Source of the DNA: Spiroplasma sp. NBRC 100390
GTDB taxonomy: Bacteria > Bacillota_I > Bacilli_A > Mycoplasmatales > Mycoplasmataceae
DNA: 64,000 nucleotides
Direction of reading: 5' to 3'
Assembly: GCF_001886495.1 (NCBI RefSeq)
Contig: NZ_CP018022.1
Location: 744,001-808,000 of the forward strand
Shown here piece after piece: positions 52,580-64,000 of the stretch. Both the position numbers and the translations under genes were made by a program. Positions within the stretch are counted from its first letter, which is position 1, and the number at the start of each line of letters is the position of its first letter. The notes beneath the pieces were generated by a model, which made no database searches, had not been told where the DNA came from, and was given only the letters and a program-made list of their open reading frames with translations.

Positions 52580-53505
52580 TTAATTCAACATTTTTAATTT
52601 CCAATTATTGGGATTAATTTCTTCTTTCGAAGGGTTATTTAAGGTTAAATTACGATTAAGTTGCTGTAACATTAAAACTTCAATCAAATCTAAGTCCCGT
52701 TCTTGGTAACTTTCGTCATTGTTATTAGCAAAAAACTGACAAAGATAAAGCATTAAAACAAATCAAACAAATAAATCAACAATTAAGGTTGCCACTGATC
52801 AAATTTGTTGTAATAATTGACGAATCTTAATATTATCATCAAAGACAAACGGTAACGATATTTTTGTTGAATTATTAAGTAAACTAAATAAAACTAAAAT
52901 TGTTACAAACCGAATAATATTACTTTTTTCATCCTGACGTGTTAAAAAACCACATAATTGTAAAATAACAACAAAAAGTAAAATTACTAAGAAAGTGAAT
53001 AAAACAAATACTCTTTATCATAACGAACATTGATATTATTTAAATTATTAACAATAACCGGACCAATAATAATAAACGGCGAAGCGTAAACAACATATAA
53101 TAGAATCGATACTAAACGCCGGTTATTAAAAATCATTGCTAACGCAATCGTCAACTGCACGTATGAATACCCTGTTAGCAAAGTTCGATAATAACTTGGA
53201 TCAATTGAATAATCGGGAACTAACACTAAATTTCAAATAATACTACTAAAGAAAAAAACACTAATTCCCCCAATTATTACCCCAAAATTTAATAACCCAT
53301 GCGAGGCCCTAATCTTTTTACTCTTATAATGGAGAAATGTTCATGATGAAAGAATTGTAAACAAGAAAAAGGCCGCAAAAATAAACATTCATAAGAAAAA
53401 TTTAAAAACACCATCATCAGCATATCTATTATTAAGAATTCATTCTCGTAGAAGCGAATTATCTAAATAATCTTTAAATATAATATCATCAAATGAATAA
53501 TACAT
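52580..53505 (-). pseudogene. multispanning membrane protein with frameshift
   Basis: ATG 53503-53505 follows AAGGAGGG. The first frame runs to a TAG at 52987; the second half (five more helices, then an acidic tail) lies in another frame that ends at 52580. Adding one A at the AAA of 53014-53016 would join them into a continuous reading of about 308 residues. Not recognised. A second polypeptide has no obvious start, so the gene is more likely inactive or the base miscalled. Confidence 0.65.
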
Positions 53506-53564
53506 TTCTGGTCCCTCCTTTGCAAAACAAACTTATCCATTTTTATTATACACTCCTTTTATTT

Positions 53565-53597
53565 AAAAAAAAAAAAAAAAAGTTTTTTATAAAAACT
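53565..53597 (-). terminator. acpS terminator with T17 tail
   Basis: Stem AGTTTTT (53581-53587) with AAAAACT (53591-53597) followed by 17 T on the minus strand (A17 53565-53581). Confidence 0.7.
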
Positions 53598-53598
53598 G

Positions 53599-53940
53599 TT
53601 AATATGTTGACCAAATCGCAATTCCAACACTATAATCACGTTCATGACTAAGTGAAACATGAACAATGTCATTTTCTTCTAAGGTAATTCCTTCAACATG
53701 TAATTTATTATCATCTTTTAACTTAATTGTTACTTCATTTAAAATTAACTTTATTTCCAGGGCTTTAATTAATGCTTCTTTCGCTGCTCAACGACCAGCT
53801 AAAAACTGACGCTGACGTTCTTTATCAAACAATGTTTCATATTCTTTTAATTCAATTGCACTCAATAATTTTTGGCTTAGTTCTGCTGATGGTTTAATTC
53901 GTTTATTTTGAATAATGTCAATCCCAACATTCTTTATCAT
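53599..53940 (-). CDS. acpS: holo-[acyl-carrier-protein] synthase
   Basis: Moves the phosphopantetheine arm from CoA to ACP. 113 residues; N-terminal VGIDIIQN (metal-binding Asp), FLAGRWAAKEALIKA (TGA Trp; catalytic Glu) and SLSHERDYSVGIA. Missed under the standard code because of TGA. Links to coaBC/coaX through CoA supply. Confidence 0.93.
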
Positions 53941-54035
53941 CCTTAATGCTCTCCTCTTCTTAACTTAGTAATATTTTAACAAATTCAACAAAAAAACGAT
54001 ATAATATTAAAGAAAGAAATAACGGGGACAATCAT

Positions 54036-54923
54036 ATGAACAATGTTAGTTTTAAAAAAGTTGATCCAAAAATTATTACAGAAATTATTAATACTTATCA
54101 AACTTATAAAATCAATAATACTGACCCCAATAAGGTTAATGTTTTTAATAAAAATGGCATTACAATTACCATTTATAAAACAAATAGTGTATTATTTCAA
54201 GGTTATCATGCCGATAAAGAAGCCGCAAAATTTTTTATCATCCCAGCAAACCCCATTATTAACCCTTGTCAACCAACATCTTACTTTGAAACAGATGTTA
54301 TTGGAAATGATGAGGTTGGTGTTGGCGATGTTTTTGGTCCACTCGTTGTTACGGCTAGTTATTTACCGCCCGCAACTTTTGATAAATTAAGAGCTTTGCC
54401 AATTAAAGATAGCAAGAAAATGACAACCGAGCAAATTATGACATTAGCCCCAATTATTAAAAAACTGGTCAATGCTGTTACAATTGTTATTGATAATAAC
54501 CAATATAATCAATGATATACCCAATATCAAAATGCCCATGTGATTAAAGCTTTGGCTCACAATCAAGCCTTAGTCCAATTATTAGCAACTTATCAATTAA
54601 CAAATAAAACCATTTTTATTGACCAATTTGTTAATGCTGTTAAATATTTTGAATATTTGTCAAAAATAACCCCCGTTATTAAAGATAATGTCATTTTTAT
54701 TACCAAAGGAGAAGAAAAATCTTTAGCAATTGCTTGTAGTGCTATTCTTAGCCGTGCTGCCTTCTTAACAGCCATTAAGAATCTTGAAACAAAATATCAT
54801 CTTGCTTTTCCGTTGGGAGCAAATGAAAAAGTTAAAGCTTTAGCACAAAAATACAAAGCAACCAAACCTCTTAGTGATTATCAACATTTTTTAAAAATCC
54901 ATTTTAACTTAACAGCAAAATAA
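54036..54923 (+). CDS. rnhC: ribonuclease HIII
   Basis: Cuts RNA in RNA-DNA hybrids. 295 residues; N-terminal substrate-binding domain, then IGNDEVGVGDVFGPL (the type 2 G-[S/N]-D-E motif), KDSKKMT and FIDQFVNA near the catalytic region. TGA Trp at 54513-54515. Preceded by a GGGGA site. Confidence 0.94.
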
Positions 54924-54943
54924 TCCTTGGCAAGGATTATTTT
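54917..54943. terminator. shared terminator of rnhC and membrane protein
   Basis: Perfect 13-bp arms (54917-54929 and 54931-54943) centred on one G; both stop codons are inside the arms. Confidence 0.8.
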
Positions 54944-56157
54944 TCATCTTCAGCTAAACGAAGCATTTCATCAGGAATACTTTTACTTTTTAATTTCAGC
55001 GGTTTATGATGGGTTGCTAAATAAGTATCTAAATCACTTTTTGAATACTTGTGATTATTTAAACACAAGGTCGCAATTACAATATCAAAGATTGGCCCGG
55101 CAATTCAAATCCAATTAAAACAGACTAAGGCGATGGAACAAAACCCAACCACAATCCGTGCTCAATAAAAGTTTGCTAATCCTAAAATTGCAAAAATTAA
55201 AGTAATAATACTAAAAATAATAATGATAATACTAAATGATAAGACAATTTCATTCTTATAAGGATAATTTAAAATTTTTGACCAAACATTTCGTAAAACA
55301 TAATATAGAATTGAAAAAATAATGTTAAATATTCCAACAACAATTGCTAAAATCATCGCAATTTTTCCCTTATGATCTAATTGGCGATATTGTTTAATGT
55401 TCAACATAATTTTAATTTCATCAACTTTAGTAATATTATTTTCTTTAATTTGTTTACGAAAATAAAATAAGTTATTAATCCAAATAAAAAAATATTGAAA
55501 CGAAGTACATAACGTAAAAATAAGCACCGTACCAACCGCCAACATTGGAAAACCATTTGTAGCATAGAAATTTAAAAAGAAATATGGAAATAAGGTATTA
55601 TCTGGTTGCTGGTCAACATGGCGAATATAACCACGAATTAAAACACAAATTAAGTATAATAACGGATATAAACAAATTAATCAGTAATTAGCTTTATGAT
55701 GCGTTTCAAATTTGTAAAAAGTATCACCTGCAGTAACAATATAACTTAAAAGCATTGCCACCGGAATAATTGTGTGTAAAATAAAGGTTGAAATTCATTC
55801 ATAAACACTCATATTTTTAACAAGATCACCTTGCACAAATAATCCAAACCAAAAGACTAGCATTGTCATTGTAATATAAACTGTCACCATTAAGCGAATA
55901 ATAAAATCAGGCTTGGTGTTTTTAAATTTCTTTTGAAATAAATAAAAAACAAAATAAACAAAAACAAGATAATTTGATTGAGTTGTAAAATAAGCATAAT
56001 AGTGACTTAACCGTTCCCCATATGATGGTAACTGGCCATAAATACCACTGTTTGTTTTTAAAACTAAAATAAAATCACACACTAAAAAAATAAAAATTAG
56101 CATAATGCCAATAATTCGATAAATAAATAACTTTTGATCGGTAAAATATTTTTTCAT
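54937..56157 (-). CDS. multispanning membrane protein, Pr6Pr / FAR-17a-like
   Basis: 406 residues, about nine helices in one frame (TGA Trp). The first half has YFTTQSN, WISTFILHTIIP and PLLYLICVLIRG-x-FPYFFLNF, the pattern shared with the protein at 13621; the second half adds more helices and a charged tail. ATG 56155-56157 follows GGAAGG. A paralogous pair in this window; function unknown. Confidence 0.78.
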
Positions 56158-56205
56158 TATGAACAACCTTCCTAATTAACATTTAATAAGAAAATGGTTT
56201 GATAT

Positions 56206-56703
56206 TTATTGTGTTTGCCGAGTTACAATGACATTAATAACTGGTAACGAACGATAACTAACATGCGCTTGGTCAAACATTCGTTTTGCTGCTTTGTTAT
56301 CATCACTACCAACGTATTTATCATCATCATAAATGATTTCCTTAATTCCTGCTTGAATGATAATTTTAGCACATTCGGCACAAGGAAATAAGGTTGTATA
56401 AATTCGACAATTTTCTAAGTTCGTACGAGCACTTAAAATCGCATTTAATTCGGCATGCGCAACATAAGGATATTTTGTATTCAAATATTCTCCGTCTCGT
56501 GCTCAGGGAAATTCATCATCATTTAAACCGCGGGGTAAGCCATTATAACCCGTGGCAATAATTTGACCAATTTGATTAACAACACAACTGCCAACTTGCG
56601 TATGCGGGTCTTTACTACGCATCGCACAAACATGCGCCACACTCAAGAAAAAGTCATCTCATGATAAGTAATCAGAGCGTTTCTTCGTTGTTAACGGTGC
56701 CAT
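56206..56703 (-). CDS. cytidine/deoxycytidylate deaminase family (ComE-type)
   Basis: 165 residues. HAELNAIL (catalytic His-Ala-Glu) and PCAECAKIII (zinc cysteines) with the N-terminal CAMRSKDPHTQVGS: matches dCMP deaminase (ComEB). dCMP to dUMP would feed dTMP synthesis. ATG overlaps the end of the rhomboid-like gene by 13 bp. Confidence 0.9.
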
Positions 56704-58052
56704 AAAACCATTCCAAACAAGTTAATGGCATCCTTCATTGGTTGTTGATTTGATAACAAGAAATTTGGTCAATGATTTTTTGGATAAAAATAATAACTTC
56801 CCAGCATATCTTCAATGCTGCCCTTACTTACTAACCCGGCTCGTCAATAACTCATTAAAGCATCAATAACATCACCATTATATGGCGGAACATAACGTTG
56901 TCATGCTAAAGTAACAGCAACAACAGTGATCATGGCTGTAACAACCAAAACAGGATATAACATTGTTCAATTTATCCGGTTTGTCCGATTAAATTCTAAA
57001 CAATAACCAATGGCACTACCGGCAAAAAAACCAACTAGGTTGATTAAATAATATGAATAACCTAAAAATAATGGCATTAATAACAATCAAACAATAATAA
57101 TTAATGTCCGTTGGTTTGCAATTAAAGCTCCCAAATCATCTTTTCCATAATTATAACTAAATAAACTACCCCATAAAATTGCTAATAAAATGGTTGATCC
57201 CCCAAAGATTCAATTTGGTAACACCGCTGCTAAAAATAAGCCCGCTAACGGAACACCAAAGATTAAAATAATAATTAACCGTCATCGTCCTAATAACGCT
57301 TCAGCATAACGCGCAACACTAAAAATCATAAATAAGTTTAAAACAACTAATAATGGATTAGAAGAAAATAAAATATAAGTTCATAATCTTCACCATTGAT
57401 TATTTCAAATTAATAAATCACGCGTAATTCCTCCGTAAACAAGCGAAGTTGCATTTTCACTTAAATCTTTGGTATTAAAAATTTGTGCCCCAAAAAAGAT
57501 TCCAACGATTGGAATAATTAATAATAACGCAACTAAAACTCATGTTACACCTAAATTATTAACACTTAACTTTTCACTTAACTGTTTTAAGTTTTTTGTT
57601 AATTTACTATTTGGATCTTTCATCCCATCTAAGATTTCTTCTGGTGACATCCCCGCCATTGAATTACCATCATTGTTATCTTCTAACATTGAAATTTTTG
57701 GATAATAATTGCTTAATCGATCAAGATAATTATGACTATCAACAAATAAAACAACATCACCATTATCTTCTTTATAAACCTGCGAGCGATTTTCAATTAA
57801 AATAATTGATAAAATAGAAAGTTTTACTCGTTGAAATTTTTTATTTAAAAAAGTTCTTAAATCTTTTACAACTTCATCAGCAATAACATAATCTTTAAAA
57901 TCATCAATAATTTTAATGATTTGAAATTCTTTACTATCAACTTTATATAAATAAACATTGTTATTACCTCGGGGTTTATTTTTATAAACATTGTATTTTT
58001 CTTGTTTAAGAAAATAATCAACCAATGATAACTTGTCTTTATCAAAACTCAT
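56691..58052 (-). CDS. rhomboid-like membrane protein, catalytic His lost
   Basis: 453 residues: cytoplasmic N-terminal domain of about 170 residues (charged), then about seven helices. The helical part matches rhomboids: WRLWTYIL, NLFMIFSVARYAEALLGRWR, and an F-G-G-S-T segment where the nucleophile Ser lies in G-x-S-G. The motif usually holding the His (H-x-x-G) reads NLVGFFAG, so the His is Asn. Likely a pseudoprotease or uses another residue. ATG follows AAAGGATAGG; TGA Trp codons present. Confidence 0.75.
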
Positions 58053-58058
58053 TGTTTC

Positions 58059-58979
58059 CTATCCTTTCGCGCGTAATGCTGCTAATTTATTTTCAAACTC
58101 CAATGGTAATGCTGCTGATACCGTAATTGGAAGTCTTGTAATTGGATGCATAAAAGTTAACTGATACGCATGCAAATATTGTCCAAATGATTCCTTTTTA
58201 TCAGCAACCGTTCCGTATAACGGGTCACCAACAACCGGATGGTTAATATACTTTAAATGCGCTCGAATTTGATGCGTGCGACCAGTTTCTAACTCACACT
58301 CTATATAAGTATAATCATTAAAGCGCTCAATTACAAGAATATTAGTCACTGCTTTTTTAGAATTTTTTGCCGTAACAACCATTTTCTTTCGTTCTTGTGG
58401 ATCACGACCAATTGGAGCATCAATCTTTGCTCGATTCTCAACAATATTACCATGTACTAATGCTAAATAACGCCGTTGTAATTGTTTTGTTTGAATTTGT
58501 TCTTGTAATTGTTGATGAATAAAATCATTTTTAGCAATAATTAATGTCCCCGTCGTTTGTCGATCAATTCGGTGAACGATTCCTGGTCGTAGTTCACCAC
58601 TAACAGTTGATCAATTTTTACTTCGTGCCATTAAAGCATTAACTAACGTATCATTCAAATGACCTGGCGCTGGATGAACAACTAAATTATTTGGTTTATC
58701 AATCACCAATATTACATCATCTTCGTACAACACCGTTAATGGCATTGCCATTGGTGTTAACTTTGTTGTTGCTGGTTCTGGTAAAGTAACCATCATTATA
58801 TCACCAATTTGAACAGTATAATTTTGGTGAACAAGTTGGTCATTAACTTGCACTTGGTCTTGGGTTATTAATTCCTGAATTTTTGTTCGTGATAAGGGCG
58901 TTGCTGTTGTGGCAAAATGAGCAACTAAAATCTTATCAATACGACCACTTGTGGATGAAACAAAAGTAATTTTAGTCAT
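58059..58979 (-). CDS. rluD: RluD-type ribosomal large-subunit pseudouridine synthase
   Basis: 306 residues. N-terminal S4 domain (residues 10-70), then the catalytic HRIDRQTTG and the GRTHQIRAHL segments. ATG 58977-58979 overlaps the lspA stop by 8 bp (ATGACTAA). lspA-rluD pairing is standard; the substrate among RluD-type sites is unknown. Confidence 0.93.
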
Positions 58980-59559
58980 TAATAGTATTACTTTCTTCCC
59001 GGTTACTTCGTGCACGATTACGATAAAAACGCACAATTTCAACGATAATTGCTAACACTAGAACAACAACCCCAAACGTTACTCAAGTATCTGATAAATT
59101 AAAAATACTATACGGTGGAAAGAGAATTCACGCTAAAAAGTCAACAACTCCGCCCTGATTTCACATTCGATCGATTAAATTTCCAACACCACCACATGTA
59201 ATCATAATTAAACCAATCGCTGCTGTTTTATTATTAATATATAAAAAAACAGTAAAAGCTAACATCGTAATTAAAACCGCCCCAATAATTGTCGCCACTA
59301 AATTATCAGCATTCGCTCCGAAAGCAATTCCTTTGTTAACAACAAACTTAAAATTAATAAAGCCATCAAGAAACTTAACTTCTGGTGCATAAGGATCATG
59401 GGATAATAAATGAAAGGCCAATTGCTTCGTAATAATATCTAAAATTAATAAACCAATAAAAATTGGTAAGCAAACTTGGAGCTTAAATTTTCAAATATAA
59501 TTTCGACTTTTAAAATGTTCATGGACATCACGTCAAAATTGCTTTGTACGTTCTCTCAT
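58972..59559 (-). CDS. lspA: lipoprotein signal peptidase
   Basis: Cleaves the signal of lipoproteins such as spiralin before the lipidated Cys. 195 residues with four helices, GGVGNLIDRM and VVDFL (catalytic Asps), and a long charged N-terminus. Start ATG follows AAAAAGGAG. Needed for the lipoproteins in this window. Confidence 0.94.
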
Positions 59560-59588
59560 TTTTTCTAACTCCTTTTTATTTGTTATTA

Positions 59589-62315
<2,727 letters not shown>

Positions 62316-62338
62316 CAAAATCGTTCCTTTCTGTCATA

Positions 62339-62540
62339 AAAAAAGTAAGACTATAAGAGCGCCGATATGGCGCGGTACCATCTTACTTTATAAATATTTG
62401 TTCAATATTTACCTTTTTTTACAATGCTTTTTTAGTTGTAAAAACAAGGGATAATTATTTGGGTTTTATAATTAGCTCTCATCATCCTAATCTTGCTGCG
62501 ATAAAAGGGCCAAATAATTGTGGTTTGTTTTCTTATAGAT
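62339..62540 (-). promoter_or_regulatory. T-box leader, ileS
   Basis: Conserved core AAGATGGTACCGCG (minus strand, 62371-62384) with a terminator of outer stem AAAGTAAGA/TCTTACTTT and inner GCGCC/GGCGC. The GGATGATG segment marks stem I. The likely specifier is ATC (62450-62452, Ile). Confidence 0.85.
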
Positions 62541-62554
62541 AAATCTTACACTAT

Positions 62555-62959
62555 TTATCTAATTTTGTTAATAATTTCTTTCTTAATCATTTCGGTAATC
62601 CGTTCACCATCATTAATCGAAAAGGCATAAATTCGTTTATTTCGTTCTAAAAACTCATCAATTACTTTTAAGACATTTTGTGGATTATGTCGTTGACGGT
62701 CAATTTCTTCTAATAAAACAGCAATTTCATCTTTAAACGCATATGAAAAATCAACCGCTTTCATAATAATACGACCGGCATTATGACTAGCAACTTCAAA
62801 AGCTTCCCGTGATTTTTCAATATTATATCGCGAAATATGTTCTAAATGTTGAAGTTCTTGCAACCGTTGTACTAATTGGCGATTATCATATGTTAACTTT
62901 TCAATAATTTCATTCTGTTCACGAATAACTGTTCGTAAGTCTCTATCTTGTTCTGCCAT
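62555..62959 (-). CDS. divIVA: DivIVA-like coiled-coil protein
   Basis: 134 residues, predominantly coiled coil with a leucine heptad-like N-terminal part and charged tail. It lies exactly where divIVA is in Firmicutes (sepF-ylmH-divIVA-ileS). Classical DivIVA N-terminal residues are not clear, so the call rests on context. ATG follows AGGGGAAA. Confidence 0.7.
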   Translation of the reverse strand: MAEQDRDLRTVIREQNEIIEKLTYDNRQLVQRLQELQHLEHISRYNIEKSREAFEVASHNAGRIIMKAVDFSYAFKDEIAVLLEEIDRQRHNPQNVLKVIDEFLERNKRIYAFSINDGERITEMIKKEIINKIR

Positions 62960-62974
62960 AATTTCCCCTACTTT

Positions 62975-63724
62975 TTATGCAAATTTTGCAATTGTAATTC
63001 GATAATGTTGATTTTTGCTAGGAATAATTTCATTAATTTTAAAACGACCATACCGTCTTATTGATATTATAATATCACAAGCAACTTGAAAAGTCTTATT
63101 ATTTACCACTGAAAAATTGACATAAACATTATCTGCTTCAACATAAGCTTGTGCTTTTTGACGAGATAAATTACAAATCGCACTAACAACAGCATCTAAC
63201 CGTAAACTTTTAACTGTTTTCGTAAAAATCGTAAATTGATGATCAAGCACAACAGGAGCTGCTACTTCTTGCCACGTTAAAACGTGCTTTTGAATTACAA
63301 TTGGAGTATTGGTAAAAACAGGAGCAATTTTAGTTAAAACGCTCAAGTAAATCATTGTTGGTGTGACATATAAATCACCAATTACCCGTAAATCTAACTG
63401 TAGCTGGTTTAAAATAAAACCCAGCAAAACATGGTGTTGCAAAATCATGGGGGTTGGCTGCGGTGCTGCTAGCACAATCGTATTATCTTCGGTGCTATTA
63501 AAACTAACCGTCTTGCGAAAACCATTAACAAATGGCGCATGAATGGTATAATCCGTTATTTTTTCTTGGCGCAAAATAGCGGTTAAAATCGCTAACTGGC
63601 GTAAGTCCAGAAAATCCGTTGCAACAATTTTTCCTTGCCGGGATTGAACACACCATCCTTTAATCTTATTAACTAAATCATAATCTTGCTGGTAATGTTG
63701 TAATAATTGGTTCTTATTAAGCAT
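62975..63724 (-). CDS. ylmH: YlmH-type RNA-binding protein (S4 domain)
   Basis: 249 residues: N-terminal domain typical of YlmH and C-terminal S4-like domain (LRLDAVVSAICNLSRQKAQAYVEADNVYVN). Linked to ribosome rescue in Bacillus. ATG overlaps the sepF stop by 8 bp. Confidence 0.85.
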   Translation of the reverse strand: MLNKNQLLQHYQQDYDLVNKIKGWCVQSRQGKIVATDFLDLRQLAILTAILRQEKITDYTIHAPFVNGFRKTVSFNSTEDNTIVLAAPQPTPMILQHHVLLGFILNQLQLDLRVIGDLYVTPTMIYLSVLTKIAPVFTNTPIVIQKHVLTWQEVAAPVVLDHQFTIFTKTVKSLRLDAVVSAICNLSRQKAQAYVEADNVYVNFSVVNNKTFQVACDIIISIRRYGRFKINEIIPSKNQHYRITIAKFA

Positions 63725-64000
63725 CTTTTGTAATCGTAAATTGATAAGTTTTATGTTCTAACTTTTGAACATCACCATCAAATGCATACATTACCCCGGT
63801 CATAAAATCTAACAAGCGAACACGCTCTTCTTTTGATAACTTTTCCAAATGAACAACTAACTGTCCTTTGTTCAATAATAAGTCCGCCATTTTTGGAGCG
63901 TCATTATAACTATCCGCAACAAAACCAGTGCTCATCGTTGAACTAGTTTCACTACTAGTCACGTTTCGCGCTGGTTCTGGCGCATCAAAAGTAACCTTTC
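63717..64000 (-). CDS. sepF: cell-division protein SepF, partial (N-terminus beyond window)
   Basis: SepF C-terminal domain visible: KMADLLLNKGQLVVHLEKLSK, RLLDFMTGVMYAFDGDVQKLEHKTYQFTITKDA. Its N-terminus continues past the right edge. FtsZ partner in wall-bearing bacteria; role in a wall-less cell is uncertain. Confidence 0.8.
   Translation of the reverse strand, partial: KVTFDAPEPARNVTSSETSSTMSTGFVADSYNDAPKMADLLLNKGQLVVHLEKLSKEERVRLLDFMTGVMYAFDGDVQKLEHKTYQFTITKDA

Overview
This 64 kb window reads as a chromosome segment from a Spiroplasma, most likely of the citri/chrysopicola/mirum group. TGA is read as tryptophan throughout (translation table 4): most genes break into pieces at TGA under the standard code and join without a frame change once TGA is Trp. 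The DNA is very AT-rich, and the order rpsB - tsf - membrane protein X - spiralin - pfkA - pyk is the classical spiralin locus of S. citri. No tRNA, rRNA, CRISPR array, intact insertion sequence or prophage was seen. About 60 genes are supported, most of them on the minus strand.

Layout. 1-3.5 kb: the end of a CxxC/transmembrane protein, then rpsO, ribF and truB, then about 570 bp without a plausible gene that looks like a decayed element. 3.5-11 kb: coenzyme A genes (coaBC, coaX), two unrecognised proteins (one with a degenerate nucleotidyltransferase-like motif), and one-carbon genes fhs and folD with rbfA. 11-19.5 kb: a large surface protein behind a structured leader, a multispanning membrane protein, a hydrolase, cdd, dgkA, ybeY, and an ABC exporter with a C39 leader peptidase. 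19.5-29 kb: MgtA-type P-ATPase, a MarR/ABC exporter pair with three matching palindromes, a CBS-domain membrane protein, a thioredoxin-like lipoprotein, and RpiR and DeoR regulators. 29-32.3 kb: uvrC and the infC-rpmI-rplT operon with an attenuator. 32.3-34.2 kb: a membrane protein with spiralin-like repeats and a frameshifted propeller. 34.5-39.9 kb: a complete pyrB-pyrC-pyrK-pyrD-pyrF-pyrE operon preceded by a leader-peptide attenuator. 40-44.6 kb: a lactose/cellobiose-type PTS (IIC frameshifted, IIB intact) and thrS with a T-box. 44.6-52.4 kb: the spiralin locus with a decayed tandem copy of spiralin. 52.5-64 kb: acpS, rnhC, a cytidylate deaminase-type gene, a rhomboid-like protein, and the division/translation cluster sepF-ylmH-divIVA-ileS(T-box)-lspA-rluD.

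Systems. UMP is made de novo from carbamoyl phosphate onward (carAB is not in the window), and cdd, the deaminase and the pyr genes together make pyrimidine supply a theme. Glycolysis (pfkA, pyk) and PTS uptake supply energy. Formate plus tetrahydrofolate (fhs, folD) supplies one-carbon units.

Most unusual points: (1) a 50-codon leader ORF ending inside an 18-bp terminator ahead of pyrB, the architecture of enterobacterial pyrBI attenuation; (2) a family of three proteins sharing a cytoplasmic CxxC domain and one membrane segment, with adhesin-like or spiralin-like repeats and propeller blades outside; (3) a tandemly duplicated spiralin unit, one copy dead; (4) ThrRS and rhomboid homologues that have lost catalytic residues; (5) frameshifts at short homopolymers in several membrane-protein genes.
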